A stretch of 64,000 nucleotides of DNA from Prevotella sp. AGR2160 (GTDB taxonomy: Bacteria > Bacteroidota > Bacteroidia > Bacteroidales > Bacteroidaceae), in NCBI RefSeq assembly GCF_000424185.1, contig NZ_AUJK01000011.1, positions 1 through 64,000 on the forward strand, written 5' to 3'. The translations under genes were made by a program, and so were the position numbers. The notes beneath the pieces were generated by a model. The model was given only the letters and a program-made list of their open reading frames with translations, did no database searches and was not told the origin of the DNA. The first letter of the stretch is position 1; each line of letters opens with the position of its first letter. Of this stretch, positions 1-8,400 are shown in pieces.

Positions 1-81
1 GTCAAAGACGATGACGTAGATAGGATGCAGGTGTAAAGGCAGCGATGCCAAAGCCGAGCATTACTAATTGCCCGAACACTT
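1..81 (+). rRNA. 23S ribosomal RNA, 3' end (partial)
   Basis: The first roughly 80 bases match the conserved 3' end of a Bacteroidetes 23S rRNA: a GATGACGTAGATAGG segment, then GGTGTAAAGGCAG, then a CCGAGCATTACTAATTGCCCG block. The gene enters from before the window and is followed by 5S in the usual order. The exact 3' end is estimated to within about 5 bases. The minus-strand reading frames over it are shadows. Confidence 0.88.
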
Positions 82-143
82 TCCGCTGAAGGGTTATACT
101 TTCAACTGTTGAGTTTTGCTTGTCAAGATACGTCAACCCCCTT

Positions 144-253
<110 letters not shown>

Positions 254-274
254 CTTTTCTTTAAACTCAAGAAA

Positions 275-308
275 AGCCTCGAAGATAGCAATATCTCCGA
301 GGCTTTTT
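275..308 (+). terminator. rRNA operon terminator
   Basis: The GC-rich stem AGCCTCGAAGATA pairs with TATCTCCGAGGCT around a short loop and is followed by a T run. It sits about 20 bases after 5S, so it ends the rRNA transcript. Confidence 0.9.
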
Positions 309-359
309 CGTTATCTTGACAGTAGGTCAATGGTGGCCTGCTATAGAAATGTGATTCAC

Positions 360-947
360 ATGAGAAAATATACTTTATCTTTATTGCTGCTTCTGGCGGC
401 ATTGTCGGTGTCTGCCCGTTCTGTTCGTCAGGCATGGGTGTCTTTGCCTGATTCCATCTTTCCTTATTTGGATAAGAACCTTCGCTTGGAGTGTCTTGAT
501 CTTTATGACATGAAGGTGAAGGCGGACGTGAAGAATCTTTTGGGTGAACATTCCGTACTAGACTCATTGACGAATGACTATCTCCATGTCACGCTGAGTC
601 CGTCTTCAGAGTTTGCCATGAAGAGTCTTCCGTCGGGAAAGGATTCTGTGATCTATTCGATCCTCACCATTGCCGGTCCGGCAAAAGAGAGTGTGATCAC
701 GCCGGCGGTCGTTGCTCCTTCCTGGGATTGTTATTTCCTTCAGCGTCCGGATACCATGTCGGAGGAACGATATGCTGAGTTGCGCAAGATGATCGAGCCA
801 CGGATGGTATGGGCGGAGTTTTCTGTCTCTAGTCCGGAGCTGATCTTCCATGTTTCTCTTCCGATGATGAATCAGGCAGACAGAGAGGCTCTGAACGTTA
901 TTTTAAGACCGCAGAAGCTCATTTGGGATGGTAAAAGCTTTAAATAA
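360..947 (+). CDS. DUF3256 family exported protein
   Basis: This 195-residue protein has an N-terminal signal peptide (basic MRKYT, then a Leu/Ala-rich core ending near residue 20 at SVSA-RS), so it is probably periplasmic or outer-membrane associated. I recognise it as the Bacteroidetes DUF3256 family, whose function is not established. The ATG at 360 is preferred over the upstream in-frame ATG at 330 because it starts the signal peptide exactly; the longer form would add ten non-signal residues. It stands alone between the rRNA terminator and a candidate small RNA. No catalytic motif is visible. Confidence 0.8.
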   Translation: MRKYTLSLLLLLAALSVSARSVRQAWVSLPDSIFPYLDKNLRLECLDLYDMKVKADVKNLLGEHSVLDSLTNDYLHVTLSPSSEFAMKSLPSGKDSVIYSILTIAGPAKESVITPAVVAPSWDCYFLQRPDTMSEERYAELRKMIEPRMVWAEFSVSSPELIFHVSLPMMNQADREALNVILRPQKLIWDGKSFK

Positions 948-977
948 TATTAAAATTAGAAGAAATTCAAGAAAACA

Positions 978-1009
978 TTTGCTGGTATGGAAATAAATTC
1001 CTACATTTG
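978..1009 (+). promoter_or_regulatory. Bacteroidetes-type promoter before a candidate small RNA
   Basis: TTTG at 978-981 is separated by 20 bases from TACATTTG at 1002-1009. This is an exact match to the Bacteroides primary sigma factor consensus (TTTG, 19-21 bases, TAnnTTTG). Transcription would begin near 1014-1016 and reach a strong terminator within 80 bases, with no gene between. Confidence 0.75.
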
Positions 1010-1013
1010 CAAT

Positions 1014-1091
1014 GTGTTTTTCATGGTATTAGATTATTAAGGTTAATTTTTTGGAGATTGGTAGTCGTGAGACAGCCAATCTCCTTTTTTT
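1014..1091 (+). ncRNA. Candidate small RNA of about 78 nt
   Basis: The stretch between an exact promoter and a rho-independent terminator would make an RNA of about 78 nucleotides. It begins after CAATGTG and contains a five-residue reading frame (MVLDY, 1023-1040). It ends in a hairpin, GGAGATTGG pairing with CCAATCTCC around a TAGTCGTGAGACAG loop, and a T8 run. The next gene is on the other strand and converges on the terminator, so this is not a leader. I have an unverified impression that similar ATGGTATTAGAT-type segments recur in Bacteroides genomes. Function unknown. Confidence 0.55.
1053..1091 (+). terminator. Terminator of the candidate small RNA
   Basis: A 9-bp stem (GGAGATTGG with CCAATCTCC) is followed by eight T residues. 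On the minus strand the A-rich left side makes it a weaker possible terminator for the converging patatin gene. Confidence 0.8.
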
Positions 1092-1939
1092 TATGCTTTT
1101 AAGTATTTCTTCAGATCATCCATCTGTTCTTCCATTACTTTTCGGCCTTCCTCATAGACTTGTTGCATGAGTTGTGGATCATGGGTGAGATGATGGATGG
1201 GAAGAATATGTTGTGGACGGATGACAAAGGCTCTTCCGGCAAGCTCCTGTTGACGGACATAGGCCGTCTGACCGTTGTACATCTCATGACGATGGGCAGA
1301 GGCCTCGATGAATTTCGGATAGCGGTGGAGCTGAAGACGGAACAGTGGCATCAAGGGATTAGGCTTCTTGACGTAACCCAGAGGTTGGGTGAGGACAACG
1401 ACATTCTTGTCATAGCCTTCCTTTTCCATGAATTTCAAGGGTATAGAGTCCGTGATACCGCCATCGAGGACTTTGTGACCTTCTACCTTTACAATCTTGG
1501 CGGCCACAGGCATGGAGGCGGAGGCTCGAATCCATTCATAACAATTATAGTCACAGGTCGTGAGCTTTTTATAAATGGCCTTACCTGTCACGAGATCCGT
1601 GCACACCGCATAGAAGTTCATAGGATTTTGTTCGAACGTTTCTTGATCAAAAGGATCAAACTCTTCCGGCAGCCGATGATAGTCATAGTCGCCACCAAAG
1701 AGATCACCGGTCAGGAGGAGAGACCGGAAGCTGCAGTAGCGCCAGTCTTTCGCAAACCGTTTGTTGTAACGGATGACACGTCCCGGTTGCCGACTTTTAT
1801 AGTTACAGCCGAAAGCGGCACCGGCGGAGACGCCGACAAGTCCGTCGTAGTCGATGCCATTCTCCATCATCACGTCGATGACACCGGCAGAGAAGAGGCT
1901 GCGCAGTGCACCACCTTCCAATACAAGTCCTTTCTTCAT
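1091..1939 (-). CDS. Patatin-like phospholipase (YjjU type)
   Basis: This 282-residue protein has the full patatin Ser-Asp dyad layout: a glycine-rich oxyanion segment GGALRSLFSAG at residues 9-19, the nucleophile elbow GVSAG with Ser38 at 36-40, and the DGG motif with Asp159. The family hydrolyses acyl esters of lipids. No signal peptide is seen, so it is cytoplasmic or membrane-peripheral. The length and the absence of extra domains fit the bacterial YjjU-like group. It stands alone, reading toward the small-RNA terminator. The substrate is not known. Confidence 0.88.
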   Translation of the reverse strand: MKKGLVLEGGALRSLFSAGVIDVMMENGIDYDGLVGVSAGAAFGCNYKSRQPGRVIRYNKRFAKDWRYCSFRSLLLTGDLFGGDYDYHRLPEEFDPFDQETFEQNPMNFYAVCTDLVTGKAIYKKLTTCDYNCYEWIRASASMPVAAKIVKVEGHKVLDGGITDSIPLKFMEKEGYDKNVVVLTQPLGYVKKPNPLMPLFRLQLHRYPKFIEASAHRHEMYNGQTAYVRQQELAGRAFVIRPQHILPIHHLTHDPQLMQQVYEEGRKVMEEQMDDLKKYLKA

Positions 1940-2002
1940 AAATGGTTTGATCCTTTTGTTAATGACATTTTATTGGAATATAATTGTGTCCAATCTCTGC
2001 CA

Positions 2003-2512
2003 TTATTCGTTTGTTGGCTTATCTCTAAGCGTTTGCACTGTATCAGTAAATTTCTTTATAATTTCAGATAATTTCGGATGATCTTGCCGGAGAATAATGG
2101 CAGTATCATTTTCTATACCATCTTCATCATAGAGAGTTGCGGACATCATAACAAGTTTCCATCCTCTTTTATAATGATTAAACCAATAACCAAACAACCG
2201 ATTACGCATTGCTTGTTTACCGTCCCCAGTTTCACAGATATAGAGCATTACCTCATTATTCTGTCTAAAGAAGTTCTCAAGAATAGCGATAATCGTTCCT
2301 CTTACTTTCTTATCGTTTGGAGATTTTTTATTGTTACCATTGATAATAGAAAATTGGTAAACAAATGTATCAGGTAAAGAAAGATCATCTCTATCGAAAC
2401 CGGCATAATAGATAACATTATAATCCGTCTTAAACTTCACCCAACTTTCGTCGGGTAAAGATTGAACCGGATAGGGAGCATGTTCGTTTATTTTTTCAGT
2501 GTCCAGTCTCAT
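2003..2512 (-). CDS. DUF6169 family protein
   Basis: This 169-residue protein resembles the Bacteroidetes DUF6169 family: an N-terminal segment with FKTDYNVIYYAGF, then a helix-rich middle (IIAILENFFRQN) and an ICETGDGKQAMRNRLFGYWF block. No known enzyme motif is evident. Its ATG overlaps the stop codon of a 47-residue upstream gene (ATGA), so the two are translationally coupled. The region is clearly more AT-rich than its neighbours, suggesting horizontal acquisition. A toxin-antitoxin role is possible from the layout but is only an inference. Confidence 0.65.
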   Translation of the reverse strand: MRLDTEKINEHAPYPVQSLPDESWVKFKTDYNVIYYAGFDRDDLSLPDTFVYQFSIINGNNKKSPNDKKVRGTIIAILENFFRQNNEVMLYICETGDGKQAMRNRLFGYWFNHYKRGWKLVMMSATLYDEDGIENDTAIILRQDHPKLSEIIKKFTDTVQTLRDKPTNE

Positions 2513-2652
2513 AGAGCTTCAATATATTTTGGCTTTTCGCCATGCTCTTTTTCGTATTCTTCAACCATCAGTTTTGTCATTCTGTCGATGGCTCTCTGTT
2601 TGTTCTGCTTGGCTAGTTTCAACCAAGCATACGCTTTCTGTTTGTCAGTCAT
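2509..2652 (-). CDS. Small 47-residue protein coupled to the DUF6169 gene
   Basis: A short gene begins at the ATG at 2652 and ends in a TGA overlapping the ATG of the DUF6169 gene by four bases. The product is highly charged and probably helical: it opens MTDKQKAYAWLKLAKQNKQR and ends in EEYEKEHGEKPKYIEAL. The overlap and shared strand argue that it is real. No family is recognised. It would be the first gene of a two-gene unit, the usual place for an antitoxin or partner. Confidence 0.6.
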   Translation of the reverse strand: MTDKQKAYAWLKLAKQNKQRAIDRMTKLMVEEYEKEHGEKPKYIEAL

Positions 2653-2749
2653 ATGATTCAGTTTTATTTTTTACAAAAATAGTCTTTTCTTTTTAGAAAA
2701 ACAAATTTTTCACCGTTTTTCTTTGAAAGGTGGAAGAAATCATTATCCC

Positions 2750-2873
2750 TAACCTGTATAATTCACAGATCCTTTTGTAGATGGCCGCAACATGGCGGCC
2801 ACCTACTCATTGTCAGAAAGATACCTAACCTACGTCCACCATAAAGGCTATACCCTATGAATTATACAGGTTA
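2750..2873. repeat. 124-bp segment bounded by a perfect 16-bp inverted repeat
   Basis: TAACCTGTATAATTCA at 2750-2765 is repeated exactly as its reverse complement at 2858-2873. The interval holds a family-B palindrome (2777-2806). The right arm overlaps the stop codon of the outer-membrane gene that ends at 2871. Part of the left arm (TGTATAATTCA, then ATCCTTTTGTAG before the palindrome) recurs at about 62139-62161. It could be a small non-autonomous element or a long terminator stem. Confidence 0.6.
2777..2806. repeat. Family B palindromic repeat (copy 1)
   Basis: GTAGATGGCCGC, AACAT, then GCGGCCACCTAC-type arms form a nearly perfect hairpin. It is one of seven copies of a GTAGGTGGCCGCC...GCGGCCAC repeat in the window. 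Confidence 0.85.
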
Positions 2874-3661
2874 CAGATTGATCTTATATCCCAGGGTAAC
2901 GGTGAGGGTACGGTTGTAGACGGACCCGCTGGTATAACGGGTGCCACTGTCTTTTAGCATATCCATCAGTCCGATGTTATAGCGTACGTCAGCGATGAAG
3001 TTGTGGTATTCATAACTGACCCCTACAGGCAGGGAGAGGTTGAAAGATTCGATATAGTCGGGAGATACAGGCTGTCCGGACATTTCTACCGCCCCGGAGG
3101 ATGCCTCGTTGACGATGTTGTAAGAACCATTAACTTTCTTATGGACTAGGAATTCGGGTTGTAGACCCGCCTTGACGGCGAGACCACGCCAGAGATAGAC
3201 ATTGGCGAGGACGGGGACGGCGATATATCCGAGTTTCATGCTCAGGTCTTCATCGACATGGAGGGTGTAGCCACTGTTCTTCGCGATGGGAGCCTGGAAG
3301 CCTTTCGTATTGTAGTGACACCCGATTTGCTCGTACAGGGCGCCTACAGAGAGGCCTAGGATGTGGTTGAACTGATACTGTCCCTCTGCGCCGATCGTGA
3401 ATCCAACGCTCGCCTTATCATCGGTGAAGATTTCTCTGACAAAATGGCGTCGTTAGGATCATAGGAATGGATCTCTGTGTCACTACCGGAGGTGTTCCCC
3501 ATCTTCGCAAAAAAGATGGTTACCGGCATATCTCCCGAGAAACTGTTGACGGTGATACCTGCTTTCGGCGTGATGGAGAAAGTGTGTGTTTTTTGTTGCG
3601 CAGAGGCATGGAGACCTGTCATTGACAAGGCCATCCATAAGATTAATGTGTTAGTTCTCAT
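2871..3661 (-). pseudogene. Outer-membrane beta-barrel protein (PorT-like), frameshifted
   Basis: The gene starts at 3661 with a signal peptide (MRTNTLILWMALSMTGLHASAQ). It reads through TFSITPKAGITVNSFSG, typical of the first strand of a Bacteroidetes outer-membrane barrel, and loses frame near 3438. Adding one base there restores a frame that runs openly to the stop at 2871, through EGQYQFNHILGLSVGALYEQ and ending LTVTLGYKINL, a typical C-terminal barrel strand. The joined product would be about 263 residues, normal for the family. So this is either a real one-base loss or a sequencing error. Both halves look otherwise intact, which suggests a recent event. Confidence 0.7.
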
Positions 3662-3689
3662 CTTTTAAAAGTATTGTTTTAAATGTGTG

Positions 3690-4196
3690 TTATTTGTTCA
3701 TGAAAAATTTGCGGTATTCATTCTCGAAATTAGGCGTGAGGACGCCTTTGCCTAGATTTTCGGTGATCTCGGCAGGCGACCAGAAGCTGCCACCGGCAAG
3801 CTCGTCATGGCTCGGACGAACGGGACCGTCGTAAACACAACGATGTACATAGACCAGCTCACGCTCCCGTTGGCTCTCGAAGACATAATGGCCCATGGCA
3901 ACGGGCGAGAAGTCTGTGATGCCGAGCTCCTCCCGGACTTCGCGTTTGAGAGCCTGGTCGACACTCTCACCGAGATCGACATGACCGCCGACAGCGGTGT
4001 CCCATTTGTCGGGTTGAATATCCTTCCATGCCGGACGATGCTGGAGATAGAGCTCTCCCTGGCTGTTGAAGACATGGAGGTGTACTACGGGGTGGAGGAT
4101 CTTGCTGCCGTCATGGGCATGACCACGGCTGACGGCACCAAGGATATTGCCGTTCTCGTCAACTTCCGGGAACAGCTCTTGAGGATTATCACGCAT
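3690..4196 (-). CDS. Nudix hydrolase, isopentenyl-diphosphate isomerase-like
   Basis: This 168-residue protein carries a complete Nudix box (GX5EX7REUXEEXGU) at residues 71-93, GHVDLGESVDQALKREVREE followed by LGI. Its N-terminal layout (ELFPEVDENGNILGAVSRG, then HPVVHLHVFN and LYLQHR) resembles the YfcD/IDI-like Nudix group. The family hydrolyses nucleoside diphosphate-X compounds; IDI relatives isomerise isopentenyl diphosphate. It lies 4 bases downstream of ispE on the same strand, so the pair is probably co-transcribed. That places it by the MEP isoprenoid pathway, but isomerase activity is not shown by the sequence. Confidence 0.85.
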   Translation of the reverse strand: MRDNPQELFPEVDENGNILGAVSRGHAHDGSKILHPVVHLHVFNSQGELYLQHRPAWKDIQPDKWDTAVGGHVDLGESVDQALKREVREELGITDFSPVAMGHYVFESQRERELVYVHRCVYDGPVRPSHDELAGGSFWSPAEITENLGKGVLTPNFENEYRKFFMNK

Positions 4197-4200
4197 GATA

Positions 4201-5046
4201 TTACAGTTTCAGAACTTTCACGAAATAATTAGGATACATGTTTTTCAAAACACGTTCGTTGGGCTCTTTGCGGCTCAAGGCGAAGAGCGTGCTGCCACTG
4301 CCGCTCATGGCCGCGTAATCGGCGCCGAGCTCATAGAGATGGGCCTTGATATCACGCAGTTCCGGATGCTGGTTGAAGACGGGCTCTTCGAAATCGTTGA
4401 CCAGTTCGTCTTTCCATGTACTGATCGGCTGACGGACAATATCCCGACAACATTTCTCCGGTTGGCGGCATTGGATCTGTTTATATGCCTCGGCAGTATT
4501 CACAGCCACGGGAGGTTTAACGAGAGAGAGGTAATAGCCGTGGAGGTTTCCGCGCGGACCGTCGGCCGGTTCAAGGATTTCTCCGATTCCTGTGGCATAG
4601 CTTGGCTCGGCAGAGATAAAAAAGGCACAGTCGGCTCCAAGCTTGGCGGCATAGCGCTCCATCTCAGCGTTGCCGAGATCGAGACGGAAGCGCTCATCGA
4701 GGAGGCGGATCATAAAGGCGCCGTCACTGCTGCCACCGCCGAGACCAGCTTGTGAGGGAATCCGTTTGACGAGATGTGCGTGTACACGCGGCAACTCGTA
4801 GTCGGCAGCGAGGAGGTTATAGGCCCGTATGACGAGGTTATCTTTCTCGTCGCAGTCGATGGCGTTCCCCGTTACCTTCAGGTCACAGGGACTGTCCGAC
4901 GGGAATTTCTCGTCCATATATTTGATCTCCAGGGCGTCATAGAGCGGGATAGGGTAGAAGACGGTCTCAATATGATGATAGCCATCAGCGCGCTCGCCCA
5001 CGATATTCAAACCAAGGTTGATCTTGGCACAAGGAAATGTGATCAT
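4201..5046 (-). CDS. ispE: 4-diphosphocytidyl-2-C-methyl-D-erythritol kinase
   Basis: This 281-residue GHMP kinase phosphorylates CDP-methylerythritol in the MEP pathway of isoprenoid synthesis. The sequence shows the IspE start (AKINLGLNIVGERADGYHHI, residues 7-26), the ATP-binding loop PSQAGLGGGSSDGA at 97-110 and the third GHMP motif AMSGSGSTLF at 246-255. The length is normal. It is transcribed divergently from dnaB, with the Nudix gene immediately downstream. The enzyme is cytoplasmic. Confidence 0.96.
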   Translation of the reverse strand: MITFPCAKINLGLNIVGERADGYHHIETVFYPIPLYDALEIKYMDEKFPSDSPCDLKVTGNAIDCDEKDNLVIRAYNLLAADYELPRVHAHLVKRIPSQAGLGGGSSDGAFMIRLLDERFRLDLGNAEMERYAAKLGADCAFFISAEPSYATGIGEILEPADGPRGNLHGYYLSLVKPPVAVNTAEAYKQIQCRQPEKCCRDIVRQPISTWKDELVNDFEEPVFNQHPELRDIKAHLYELGADYAAMSGSGSTLFALSRKEPNERVLKNMYPNYFVKVLKL

Positions 5047-5123
5047 AGTCGTAATATTTAGTTCTCTTTCTGCAAAGGTAAAAAAATATTTCCACGTAAC
5101 TTCGTTTTCCCGAAAATATTTGC

Positions 5124-5131
5124 TAATTTTG
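5124..5131 (+). promoter_or_regulatory. dnaB promoter (-7 element)
   Basis: TAATTTTG matches TAnnTTTG and lies 22 bases before the dnaB ATG. A weaker TTCG upstream at 5101-5104 gives a 19-base spacer. Transcription would start near 5136, which excludes the longer in-frame start at 5018. Confidence 0.6.
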
Positions 5132-5152
5132 CATACAATTTTTCATCTATCT

Positions 5153-6670
5153 ATGGCAGACAATAATTTCTCCAACAACAATGACAATCGTCGGCGGGAA
5201 CGTCCGGCGACACCCGTCGATAACACCTACGGACATGTACCTCCTCAGGCCCTTGATGTCGAGCAAGTCGTCCTCGGTGGTCTCCTCGTCGACTCCGAGG
5301 CGTTCTCTGTCGTCTCTGAGATCCTCACTCCCGAGACTTTCTATGATCCGAAGAACCAAATGCTCTACCAGGCCATTCAGACGATGAACCTGGAGCAGCG
5401 GCCTACGGATATTGTCACGGTCTCCGAGGAGCTCACGAAAGAGGGTACACTTGATAAAGTCGGTGGTGCCGCCTATCTTATCGATCTCTCTCAGCGTGTC
5501 GCCAGTAGTGCCAACATCGAGTACCATGCCCGTATCCTGCAACAGAAATATCTTCTGCGACAACTCATCAGTTTCGCCAGTAAGGTGGAGACGGGTGCCT
5601 TCGATCCCCGCGTGGATGTGGAGGAACTCATGCAGAAAGCTGAGGGCGCCCTCTTTGAAATCTCTCAGAAGAACATGAAGCAGGACTACACGCAGATAGC
5701 TCCGGTCCTCAAAGAAGCTACGGAGATCATGCAGCGTGCTTCCTCTCATGCCGGTGAACTCACGGGTATCCCGAGTGGTTTCACGGCTCTTGATGATATC
5801 ACGAGTGGCTGGCAGGCTTCCGACCTTGTCATCATTGCCGGACGTCCGGCCATGGGTAAGACCTCTTTTGCCTTGAGTATCGCGAAGAATATCGCCGTCG
5901 ATCACCATATCCCCATCGCCTTCTTCTCTCTTGAGATGAACAACGTTCAGCTCGTCAACCGTGTCATCTCCAATGTATGTAGTATCAGCGGTCATGACAT
6001 CCTTAGTGGACAACTCGACGGTGACGCATGGAAACGTCTCGATGCCAACCTCCGCAATCTTGAACAGGCCCCGATGTATATCGACGACACGCCGGGCCTC
6101 TCCGTCTTTGAGTTGCGCACGAAGGCACGACGCCTCGTCCGTGAGCAGGGTGTAAAAATTATTATGATTGACTACCTACAGTTGATGAATGCCAACGGCA
6201 TGCGCTTCGGCTCCCGTCAGGAGGAGGTGTCGACGATCTCCCGTTCGCTGAAAGGTCTTGCGAAGGAGTTGAACATCCCCATCCTCGCCCTTTCACAGTT
6301 GAACCGTACGGTGGAGAACCGTGAAGGCCTCGAGGGAAAACGGCCGCAGCTCTCCGATCTCCGTGAGTCCGGAGCTATTGAGCAGGATGCCGATATGGTA
6401 CTCTTCGTTCACCGTCCGGAATATTATCATATCTATGATGATGGAAAGGGCCATGACCTCCATGGTATGGCACAGATTATCATCGCCAAGCACCGTAAGG
6501 GTGCCACGGGAGATGTGTTGTTGAACTTCAAGGGCGAGTTCACACGTTTCCAGAACCCCGAGGACGTGCAGATTGCCCCGATGTCCGATGGTGGTGAGAT
6601 TTTGGGCAGCAAGATCAACGGCCAGGACGGAGCGCCGCTGCCGCCGCCCAGTGATTCGGTGCCGTTCTGA
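5153..6670 (+). CDS. dnaB: Replicative DNA helicase DnaB
   Basis: This hexameric helicase unwinds DNA at the replication fork. The 505-residue protein has the N-terminal DnaB domain (PPQALDVEQVVLGGLLVDSE, from about residue 30) and the RecA-like C-terminal domain with Walker A GRPAMGKT at 230-237. It also has KIIMIDYLQLM (Walker B) and the SQLNRTVENR and LRESGAIEQDAD segments. The start at 5153 is chosen because it follows the TAATTTTG promoter and begins the normal DnaB N-terminus; the open frame back to 5018 adds 45 unrelated residues. The first 25 residues are Asn/Arg-rich and probably disordered. Confidence 0.97.
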   Translation: MADNNFSNNNDNRRRERPATPVDNTYGHVPPQALDVEQVVLGGLLVDSEAFSVVSEILTPETFYDPKNQMLYQAIQTMNLEQRPTDIVTVSEELTKEGTLDKVGGAAYLIDLSQRVASSANIEYHARILQQKYLLRQLISFASKVETGAFDPRVDVEELMQKAEGALFEISQKNMKQDYTQIAPVLKEATEIMQRASSHAGELTGIPSGFTALDDITSGWQASDLVIIAGRPAMGKTSFALSIAKNIAVDHHIPIAFFSLEMNNVQLVNRVISNVCSISGHDILSGQLDGDAWKRLDANLRNLEQAPMYIDDTPGLSVFELRTKARRLVREQGVKIIMIDYLQLMNANGMRFGSRQEEVSTISRSLKGLAKELNIPILALSQLNRTVENREGLEGKRPQLSDLRESGAIEQDADMVLFVHRPEYYHIYDDGKGHDLHGMAQIIIAKHRKGATGDVLLNFKGEFTRFQNPEDVQIAPMSDGGEILGSKINGQDGAPLPPPSDSVPF

Positions 6671-6687
6671 TATTCCGAATAAACGTT

Positions 6688-6715
6688 GCGTGGCCGCAAT
6701 ATGGCGGCCACCTAC
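6688..6715. repeat. Family B palindromic repeat (copy 2)
   Basis: GCGTGGCCGCAATATGGCGGCCACCTAC-type hairpin located 17 bases after the dnaB stop; it may act as its transcription terminator. The rest of the gap to leuA is AT-rich and otherwise holds only the leuA promoter and one copy of a TACACCTTATTATATA repeat at 6731-6750. Confidence 0.85.
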
Positions 6716-6837
6716 ATGCGGATGCATATTTTACACCTTATTATATATATACCCTTTCAGAAAAGTAAATTGTTATTCATGCTGAAACGTGAAAAATGCG
6801 GAATTAATATCACTTTGAACAAAAAAGTTATAAATTA

Positions 6838-6869
6838 TTTGTGAGTGTCGGCATAATTATGTAATTTTG
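6838..6869 (+). promoter_or_regulatory. Promoter of the leucine operon
   Basis: TTTG at 6838-6841, a 20-base spacer, then TAATTTTG at 6862-6869: an exact Bacteroidetes promoter. The predicted leader is only about 24 bases, so there is no room for a leucine attenuator or T-box before leuA. Confidence 0.8.
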
Positions 6870-6897
6870 CACTTGAGTAACTTTTAAGAGTAACAAT

Positions 6898-8400
6898 ATG
6901 AGTGACAGATTATTTATTTTTGACACGACGCTCCGGGACGGAGAACAGGTTCCAGGCTGTCAGTTAAACACAGTAGAGAAGATTCAGGTAGCAAAAGAGC
7001 TGGAACTGCTGGGTGTCGATGTCATTGAGGCCGGATTCCCCATCTCTTCACCCGGTGACTTCAATTCAGTGATAGAAATCTCCAAGGCGGTCACATGGCC
7101 TACGATCTGCGCTCTAACGCGTGCCGTGGAAAAAGATATTGACTGTGCAGCCGATGCTTTGAAATATGCCAAGCACAAGCGTATCCATACCGGTATCGGT
7201 ACCTCTGATTCCCATATCAAGTATAAGTTCCACTCCAACCGAGAGGAGATTCTCGAGCGTGCCGTGGCTGCTGTGAAGTATGCCAAGAAGTACGTTGAGG
7301 ATGTGGAATTCTATGCCGAGGATGCCGGTCGTACGGACAACGAATATCTTGCCCGTGTCGTCGAAGCTGTCATCAAGGCTGGTGCAACAGTGGTCAATAT
7401 TCCGGATACTACCGGTTATTGTTTGCCGAGTGAGTATGGCGCGAAGATCAAGTATCTTATGGAGCATGTCGATGGCATCGAGAAGGCGACGATTTCTACC
7501 CACTGCCATAACGACCTTGGAATGGCTACGGCAAACACGCTGGAGGGTGTCCTTAACGGAGCCCGTCAGGTAGAAGTCACCGTCAATGGTATCGGTGAGC
7601 GTGCCGGCAACACGGCCTTGGAGGAGATCGCCATGATCCTGAAATGCCATAAGGGTATCGGCATTGATACAAATATCAATACCCGCAAGATAGCGCCTAT
7701 CAGTAGAATGGTCAGTTCTTTGATGAACATGCCTGTTCAGCCGAACAAGGCCATTGTCGGCCGTAATGCCTTTGCCCATTCCAGTGGTATCCATCAGGAT
7801 GGCGTCTTGAAGAATGTGCAGACCTACGAGATTATTGATCCGAAGGATGTTGGTTATGATGATAATCATATCGTGCTGACGGCCCGCAGCGGTCGTGCCG
7901 CCTTGAAATACCGTCTCCATGTCAATGGTGTCGATATCGATGATGAGGACAAGCTCGATAAGCTCTATCAGAAATTCCTGCAACTCGCCGATAAGAAGAA
8001 AGAGGTCACGGATGCCGATATCCTCGTTCTTGCCGGTGCCGACCAGGCCGAGGCGCATGCCGTGAAGCTCGACTATCTCCAAGTCACCACGGGCAAGGGT
8101 GTAAAGAGTGTGGCCTCTATCGGCCTCGATATCAGTGGTCAGAAGTTCGAGGAGAGCTCTTCCGGTAATGGTCCTGTGGATGCCGCCATTAAAGCACTGA
8201 AGCGTATTATCCGTAAGCAGATGACGTTGAAGGAGTTCACTATCCAGGCCATTGACAAAGGCTCCGATGATGTCGGTAAGGTTCACATGCAGGTAGAGTA
8301 TGACGGACATATCTACTATGGCTTCGGTGCCAATACCGATATTGTCACCGCTTCCGTGGAAGCCTATATCGACTGTATCAATAAATTCAGAATCAAGTAA
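6898..8400 (+). CDS. leuA: 2-isopropylmalate synthase
   Basis: The enzyme condenses acetyl-CoA with 2-oxoisovalerate, the first step of leucine synthesis. The 500-residue protein opens with the DRE-TIM signature [13 protein letters not shown] (residues 8-20). It has the metal-binding [14 protein letters not shown] segment, the GIGERAGN motif, and a C-terminal regulatory (leucine-binding, LeuA dimer) domain of about 130 residues. It is the first gene of a five-gene run (leuA, leuC, leuD, cimA-like, leuB) with gaps of 5-62 bases. End-product inhibition by leucine is expected from the C-terminal domain. Confidence 0.96.
   Translation: MSDRLFIFDTTLRDGEQVPGCQLNTVEKIQVAKELELLGVDVIEAGFPISSPGDFNSVIEISKAVTWPTICALTRAVEKDIDCAADALKYAKHKRIHTGIGTSDSHIKYKFHSNREEILERAVAAVKYAKKYVEDVEFYAEDAGRTDNEYLARVVEAVIKAGATVVNIPDTTGYCLPSEYGAKIKYLMEHVDGIEKATISTHCHNDLGMATANTLEGVLNGARQVEVTVNGIGERAGNTALEEIAMILKCHKGIGIDTNINTRKIAPISRMVSSLMNMPVQPNKAIVGRNAFAHSSGIHQDGVLKNVQTYEIIDPKDVGYDDNHIVLTARSGRAALKYRLHVNGVDIDDEDKLDKLYQKFLQLADKKKEVTDADILVLAGADQAEAHAVKLDYLQVTTGKGVKSVASIGLDISGQKFEESSSGNGPVDAAIKALKRIIRKQMTLKEFTIQAIDKGSDDVGKVHMQVEYDGHIYYGFGANTDIVTASVEAYIDCINKFRIK

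Noticed and set aside
5018..5152. 45-residue N-terminal extension of DnaB
   Set aside because: The extension overlaps the 5' end of ispE on the other strand and the likely dnaB promoter; the conserved protein starts at 5153.
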